Part shown: positions 6,535 to 9,763 of the stretch, one piece after another
Layout: each line of letters starts with the position of its first letter
Numbering within the stretch: the first letter of the stretch is position 1
Assembly (NCBI GenBank): GCA_023447635.1
Contig: JAEXNA010000214.1
Location: forward strand, 1 to 9,763
Direction: 5' to 3'
Length of the DNA stretch: 9,763 nucleotides
Origin: Vulcanimicrobiota bacterium
GTDB lineage: Bacteria > Vulcanimicrobiota > Xenobia > Xenobiales > JADMJV01
Notes under the pieces: generated by a model
Told to the model about the DNA's origin: nothing
Databases searched by the model: none
What the model saw: the letters and a program-made list of their open reading frames with translations, nothing else
Made by a program: the position numbers and the translations under genes

Positions 6535-8385
6535 ATGAAACGACGTAGTCTTTGGCTGGCCATGCTGGCGCTGTTGGTCGCCCTGGGGGGCGGCTGTCAA
6601 AAAAAGATCCCCAACGAGGGGCCGTATCAGGTCCCGGCGAGCCAGATGTTCCTTTTCCCCGACCTGGATGGGCCGTCGGGCGTGTCCGTGGTGCCGGAGC
6701 GTCCCAAAACGACCTGGAAAACTTACAGTCAGGGCTCGACTTCGCGGCTGGCCATCCTGTTGACCGACGAGAAGTCGCCCTGGCTGGGAGTCACCCACGC
6801 TTTGAAAAGCTTTGGCGTGCCGTTCGTGGTGACGTGCGACTACAAGGTGGCGCTGAAGCATCGGGTGGTGCTGGTCTATCCGTTTATCTCGGGGCTGGTC
6901 TGCAAGCCGGACGAACTGCGCGCTTTAGCGGCCTTCCCGGAAGGGGGAGGCACCCTGATCGCCTGCAACGTGCTGGGGGGAGGCCTGGGGCCGACCTTCG
7001 GTTTCGACAAGGTGGTGTCGGGGGCGCACCACGGAGAGATCCGCTTCGCTTCGGGTCAGACGTTGACCAAGACGTACACCGACCCTCGGGAGAAGGTGAT
7101 CCGGTTAGAGAAGACCCACGGCAGCAACTCGTACTCGTCGCCTTTGGAGAAGCCGCTGGCCACTTTCGAGGACGGGAGCGCTGCCATCACCCAGCACCAG
7201 GTGGGGGCGGGGCACACCTACGCTTTTGGGTTCGACCTGGGGCAGTATTTCCTGACCGGCTACAACGCGCGCCAGGAGACGATGGCGCGCAGTTTCGACA
7301 ACGCTTACGAGCCGTCGGTGGACGTGCTGGTGCGGTTGGTTCGGGCGATGTATCTGCAGGGCGAGCCGCGCGCGGCGATCATCGACCCGGTGCCGAACGG
7401 CAAAGAGTTGACCGTGGTCATGAGTCACGACATCGACTTTACCGAGTCGATCGAGAACGCGGTAGACTACGCGAAATGGGAGCAAGAGAACAAGGTTCCC
7501 GCCACCCACTTCATCCAGACCAAGTACATCCGCGACTACAACGACGACATCTTTTTCAACGAGTTGGGCGTCGACTGCTTACGCCAGGTCGACAAACTAG
7601 GCGGCGAGATCGGCAGCCACACCATCGCCCACTCGAAGATTTTCCACGACTTTCCGATGGGGTCGGGCAAGGAGCACTATCCTACCTACGCGCCGTTCGT
7701 CAAAGAGGCGTTCGTGGCGTTCAACGGGAGCATCCTGGGTGAACTGCGGGTGAGCAAGTTTTTGCTCGAAAGCCAGATCGAGGGACACACCGTCACCTCG
7801 TTCCGACCGGGCGAGCTGTCCTACCCCTTCCGCCTGCCCGAGGCGCTGATGGCCACGGGGTTCAAGGCCAGCTCTTCGACCACGGCCAACAACTGCTTGA
7901 CCCACCTGCCGTTCCAGCTGACCTACAGCCGGGAGACCGACGCCGAAGTGCCGATGTTCGAATTCCCCGTGACCATCGAAGACGAGGCGGAGCCGAAGAT
8001 GGGAGATCGGGTGCAGCCGGCGGTGGACCTGGCGGGCAAGCTGCGTCGCTACGGCGGGCTGATGGTGATCCTGATCCATCCCAACATCCTGGACCACAAG
8101 CTGAAGTTCGAGCAGGAGTTCATCGCAGCGGTGCGGCCGTTTTCGTGGCTGACCGACCTGCACGACTTCGCCGAGTGGTGGATGGCCCGGAACGAGGTGA
8201 CGGTCGACGTCAGCGACGCGGGCGGGGCGGCCAAGATGATGATCCAGGCGCCCCGGGAGATCGAGGGGCTGACCGTCGTTCCGCCACGCGGCTGGAAGCT
8301 GAAGAAGTCGGTCGCGGGAGTCAGCGAGTCGCCTCGCGGGCTGCTGTTCAAGAAGCTGAAGGGGAAGGTCGAGCTGGCTTTCTAG
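6535..8385 (+). CDS. Lipoprotein with Rossmann-like domain and CE4/NodB polysaccharide deacetylase domain
   Basis: A 616-aa predicted lipoprotein. It has MKRR, a hydrophobic stretch and a cysteine at 21 (LGGGC; the -3 Gly is atypical for a lipobox). Residues about 60-285 look like an alpha/beta fold of the glutamine-amidotransferase or flavodoxin-like kind (RLAILLTDEKS, VVLVYP, GGGTLIACN), with no evident catalytic triad. Residues about 290-550 carry deacetylase motifs in the right order: SHDIDF 297-302 (D299, D301), GSHTIAH 360-366 (metal-type H362, H366), SFRPGELSYPF 422-432, and VILIHPN 511-517 (H515). A short beta-rich tail follows (555-616). These residues fit metal-dependent N- or O-deacetylation of a polysaccharide, probably in the periplasm or at the outer membrane. 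The order hydrolase-like, Rossmann-like, deacetylase, beta tail across this gene and its upstream neighbour resembles PelA cut in two. Fold and motifs are clear; the substrate is not. Confidence 0.85.
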   Translation: MKRRSLWLAMLALLVALGGGCQKKIPNEGPYQVPASQMFLFPDLDGPSGVSVVPERPKTTWKTYSQGSTSRLAILLTDEKSPWLGVTHALKSFGVPFVVTCDYKVALKHRVVLVYPFISGLVCKPDELRALAAFPEGGGTLIACNVLGGGLGPTFGFDKVVSGAHHGEIRFASGQTLTKTYTDPREKVIRLEKTHGSNSYSSPLEKPLATFEDGSAAITQHQVGAGHTYAFGFDLGQYFLTGYNARQETMARSFDNAYEPSVDVLVRLVRAMYLQGEPRAAIIDPVPNGKELTVVMSHDIDFTESIENAVDYAKWEQENKVPATHFIQTKYIRDYNDDIFFNELGVDCLRQVDKLGGEIGSHTIAHSKIFHDFPMGSGKEHYPTYAPFVKEAFVAFNGSILGELRVSKFLLESQIEGHTVTSFRPGELSYPFRLPEALMATGFKASSSTTANNCLTHLPFQLTYSRETDAEVPMFEFPVTIEDEAEPKMGDRVQPAVDLAGKLRRYGGLMVILIHPNILDHKLKFEQEFIAAVRPFSWLTDLHDFAEWWMARNEVTVDVSDAGGAAKMMIQAPREIEGLTVVPPRGWKLKKSVAGVSESPRGLLFKKLKGKVELAF

Positions 8386-8399
8386 AGAGCGGCGGGTTG

Positions 8400-8572
8400 C
8401 GGTTGGCTTGCGCGAGAAGCCGAGTCCGGGTCGGCGTATAAGCCCACTTGGAGTCGGCTTGCGCGAAAAGCCGGGTCTGGCTGGGTGGATAAGCCGACTT
8501 GGAGTTGGCTTGCGGGAAAAGCCGAGCCTGGGTGGGCGAATAAGCCCACTTGAAGTCGGATTATGCGAATTG
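8400..8572. repeat. Tandem 51-nt repeats upstream of the ADP-ribosylglycohydrolase gene
   Basis: Three full units of exactly 51 nt lie at 8400-8450, 8451-8501 and 8502-8552. A decayed fourth (8553-8572) matches about 15 of the first 21 unit positions. The common opening is GAGTCGGCTTGCGCG. Each unit has an inverted repeat, TCGGCTT and AAGCCGA, around a 7-nt loop. The first and third unit change one C to T in the left arm and the second one A to G in the right arm, and all three changes keep a G-U pair. The array begins 15 bases after the deacetylase stop. Because 51 is a multiple of three it leaves an open frame into the next gene, but I read it as non-coding. Confidence 0.92.
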
Positions 8573-8620
8573 CTCAGCGTCCTGGCCGGAGACGATGCTC
8601 CTTGCATCGAAGCCAGCTCT

Positions 8621-9499
8621 ATGTCTGACCTGCAAGGCGCTCTGCAATCTTTGGAAGGCCTCTCGGTCGGCGACGCTTTCGGTAATCTGCTCACCTTCCA
8701 GGAGCGGGCCGTACTGGAAAAGCGAGAAGTCCCGAACGGCCCGTGGTCTTACACGGACGACACAGAGATGGCGCTCTCGATCGTGGACCAACTTTTGGAC
8801 TTCCGCGAGATCCGCCAGGACAAGCTAGCCACCGCCTTCGCTATCCGCTTCAACCCGCGACGCGGATACGGCGACGGAGCGCGTCGGCTGATGCACGAGA
8901 TCGGCACCAGCTACGTTGGCGCGTGGCGGACCCTGAGCCGACAGATGTTCTTCGGCTCGGGCTCGTACGGCAACGGGGGAGCCATGCGGGTTGCTCCTCT
9001 GGGCGCTTACTTTCATAGCGACTACAAGGAGGCCGCTTACCAGGCCGCTCTTTCGGCCGAGGTGACCCACGCGCATCATGAGGGGATTCAGGGTGCCGTC
9101 GCGGTAGCGGTCGCAACCGCCTATCTGCGGCGCGACCACGCCTGGAATCGCGACGAGTTCTTCGCCACCGTGCTCGATCACGTACGTCCCGGTAAAACGC
9201 GCGACGGCATCGAGAAAGCCCGCGACTTATCCAGCGATACCGACCCCCACGACGCGGGGAGAGAGTTGGGCAACGGGCACGAGGTCGCGGCCTACGACAC
9301 CGTCCCGTTTTGCTTGTGGGCTGTAGCTGTCAATCCCGATAGCTTCGAAGACGCCTTCTGGCGCGTGAATTTAGCTGGAGGCGACCAGGACACCACAGCC
9401 GCCATCGCCTGCGGAATCATCGCCGCTCGTACGCCCGCCCCCGCCGACTGGGTCGCGCGACGAGAGGCCCTGCCCGAAGAGCTGACCAGGAAAGGTTGA
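8621..9499 (+). CDS. ADP-ribosylglycohydrolase (DraG/ARH family)
   Basis: A 292-aa soluble enzyme of the ADP-ribosylglycohydrolase fold, which removes ADP-ribose from proteins or small molecules using Mg2+. Visible family motifs are GLSVGDAFG (13-21), the metal-binding TDDT (45-48), GNGGAMRVAPLGAYF (117-131), VTHAHHEG (148-155) and the second metal-binding segment GGDQDTTAAIACG (253-265). The length is near the usual 290-350. I chose the ATG at 8621 because the family domain begins a few residues later. The longer in-frame opening starts at a TTG (8408) and would add 71 residues derived from the repeat array. No good ribosome binding site is visible before 8621. No ADP-ribosyltransferase gene is next to it, so the target is unknown. 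Repeats flank it on both sides and it seems unrelated to the polysaccharide genes. Confidence 0.9.
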   Translation: MSDLQGALQSLEGLSVGDAFGNLLTFQERAVLEKREVPNGPWSYTDDTEMALSIVDQLLDFREIRQDKLATAFAIRFNPRRGYGDGARRLMHEIGTSYVGAWRTLSRQMFFGSGSYGNGGAMRVAPLGAYFHSDYKEAAYQAALSAEVTHAHHEGIQGAVAVAVATAYLRRDHAWNRDEFFATVLDHVRPGKTRDGIEKARDLSSDTDPHDAGRELGNGHEVAAYDTVPFCLWAVAVNPDSFEDAFWRVNLAGGDQDTTAAIACGIIAARTPAPADWVARREALPEELTRKG

Positions 9500-9510
9500 C
9501 CAGTCCCCTC

Positions 9511-9690
9511 GAGTCGGCTTGCGCGAAAAGCCGAGCCTGGGTTGGCGAAAAATCCCACTTGGAGTCGGCTTGCGCGGAAAAGCCGAGCCTGGGTGGGCGA
9601 AAAATCCGACCTGGAGTCGGCTTGCGCGGAAAGCCGAGTCTGGGTGGGCGGATAAGCCGTCTTGGAGTCGGCTTGCGCGAGAAAGAAGAG
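9511..9690. repeat. Tandem 51/52-nt repeats downstream of the ADP-ribosylglycohydrolase gene
   Basis: The same unit as at 8400-8572, in the same orientation. There are full units at 9511-9561 (51 nt), 9562-9613 (52 nt, one extra G) and 9614-9664 (51 nt), then a fourth that follows the consensus for about 20 bases from 9665 before diverging. The TCGGCTT/AAGCCGA hairpin is perfect in all three full units. The array starts 11 bases after the stop codon. The 52-nt unit breaks any continuous 17-codon reading, which argues against a protein repeat. Confidence 0.92.
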
Positions 9691-9763
9691 GCCCCCGGGT
9701 GTGCGGGCGGCCGGTTGTTTTAGCAAGCGCTGGCGCTGTGGGGTTAAGCTAAGGCGTAGCGGG

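Noticed and set aside
8531..8552. Second hairpin in the repeat unit, GTGGGC and GCCCAC around a 6-nt loop
   Set aside because: It is perfect only in the unit 8502-8552. The other five full units break one or two pairs without compensation.
8408..8620. N-terminal extension of the ADP-ribosylglycohydrolase made of 17-residue repeats (LGVGLREKPSLGGRIS)
   Set aside because: It would start at TTG and exists because 51 is divisible by three. The same repeat downstream is non-coding, has a 52-nt unit, and varies in a way that fits the hairpin rather than a protein.
7597..8694. A 365-aa minus-strand frame spanning the end of the deacetylase gene and the repeat array
   Set aside because: Starts inside the ADP-ribosylglycohydrolase gene and runs through the repeats into the deacetylase gene; its repeated FSRKPTPS units come only from the DNA repeats.
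8400..9690. CRISPR array
   Set aside because: Units are contiguous tandem copies with no unique spacers, and no cas gene is seen.
9726..9737. Palindrome AGCG-CTGG-CGCT as a terminator
   Set aside because: Only four or five pairs and no T-run after it on either strand; the T-rich bases lie before it on the plus strand.
9739..9750. GGGGTTAAGC near the right edge against GGGTTAAAGC on the minus strand near 96-105, as inverted ends of a large element
   Set aside because: About ten imperfect bases only, with no further similarity; expected by chance at this window length. A longer flanking sequence would be needed.

Overview
The window is GC-rich and densely coded. It most likely comes from the chromosome of a high-GC diderm (Gram-negative-type) bacterium. 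One product has a lipoprotein-type signal peptide and another a Sec-type signal peptide, while start codons include ATG, GTG and TTG. Nothing in the sequence fixes the genus or phylum, so taxonomy is left open.

Layout. (1) Positions 1-52, minus strand: the first 17 codons of a gene cut by the window edge, reading like the start of an IS1182-type transposase. (2) 53-287: no gene, but an imperfect 52-nt direct repeat. (3) 288-5071, minus strand: a tight three-gene operon read right to left. Its genes encode a 775-aa multi-domain response regulator (HPt, receivers, degenerate GGDEF), a membrane-anchored HEAT-repeat protein, and a membrane glycosyltransferase of family GT2. (4) 5072-5202: a 131-nt divergent intergenic region. 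(5) 5203-8385, plus strand: two abutting genes for an exported TIM-barrel, glycoside-hydrolase-like protein and a lipoprotein with a CE4/NodB-type polysaccharide deacetylase domain. (6) 8400-9690: a stand-alone ADP-ribosylglycohydrolase (DraG/ARH-like) gene bracketed on both sides by tandem 51-nt repeats that carry a conserved hairpin.

How the genes may work together. The two divergent operons look like one exopolysaccharide module: a cytoplasmic signal-input protein, a membrane solenoid adaptor, a membrane polymerase-type glycosyltransferase, then export-side hydrolase-like and deacetylase proteins. The parts list resembles the Pel system. PelD is a degenerate GGDEF protein that binds c-di-GMP through an RxxD site, PelE is a membrane TPR solenoid, PelF is a glycosyltransferase, and PelA fuses a hydrolase and a deacetylase. 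Here the GGDEF active site is lost but an RxxD is kept, the solenoid is HEAT rather than TPR, the glycosyltransferase is GT2 rather than GT4, and the PelA-like functions are split over two genes. No PelG- or PelB/C-like protein is in the window. This is an inference from domain architecture, not a demonstrated homology.

The ADP-ribosylglycohydrolase seems to be a separate unit. The repeats around it, and the transposase start at the left edge, suggest that the flanks of the polysaccharide module have been rearranged.
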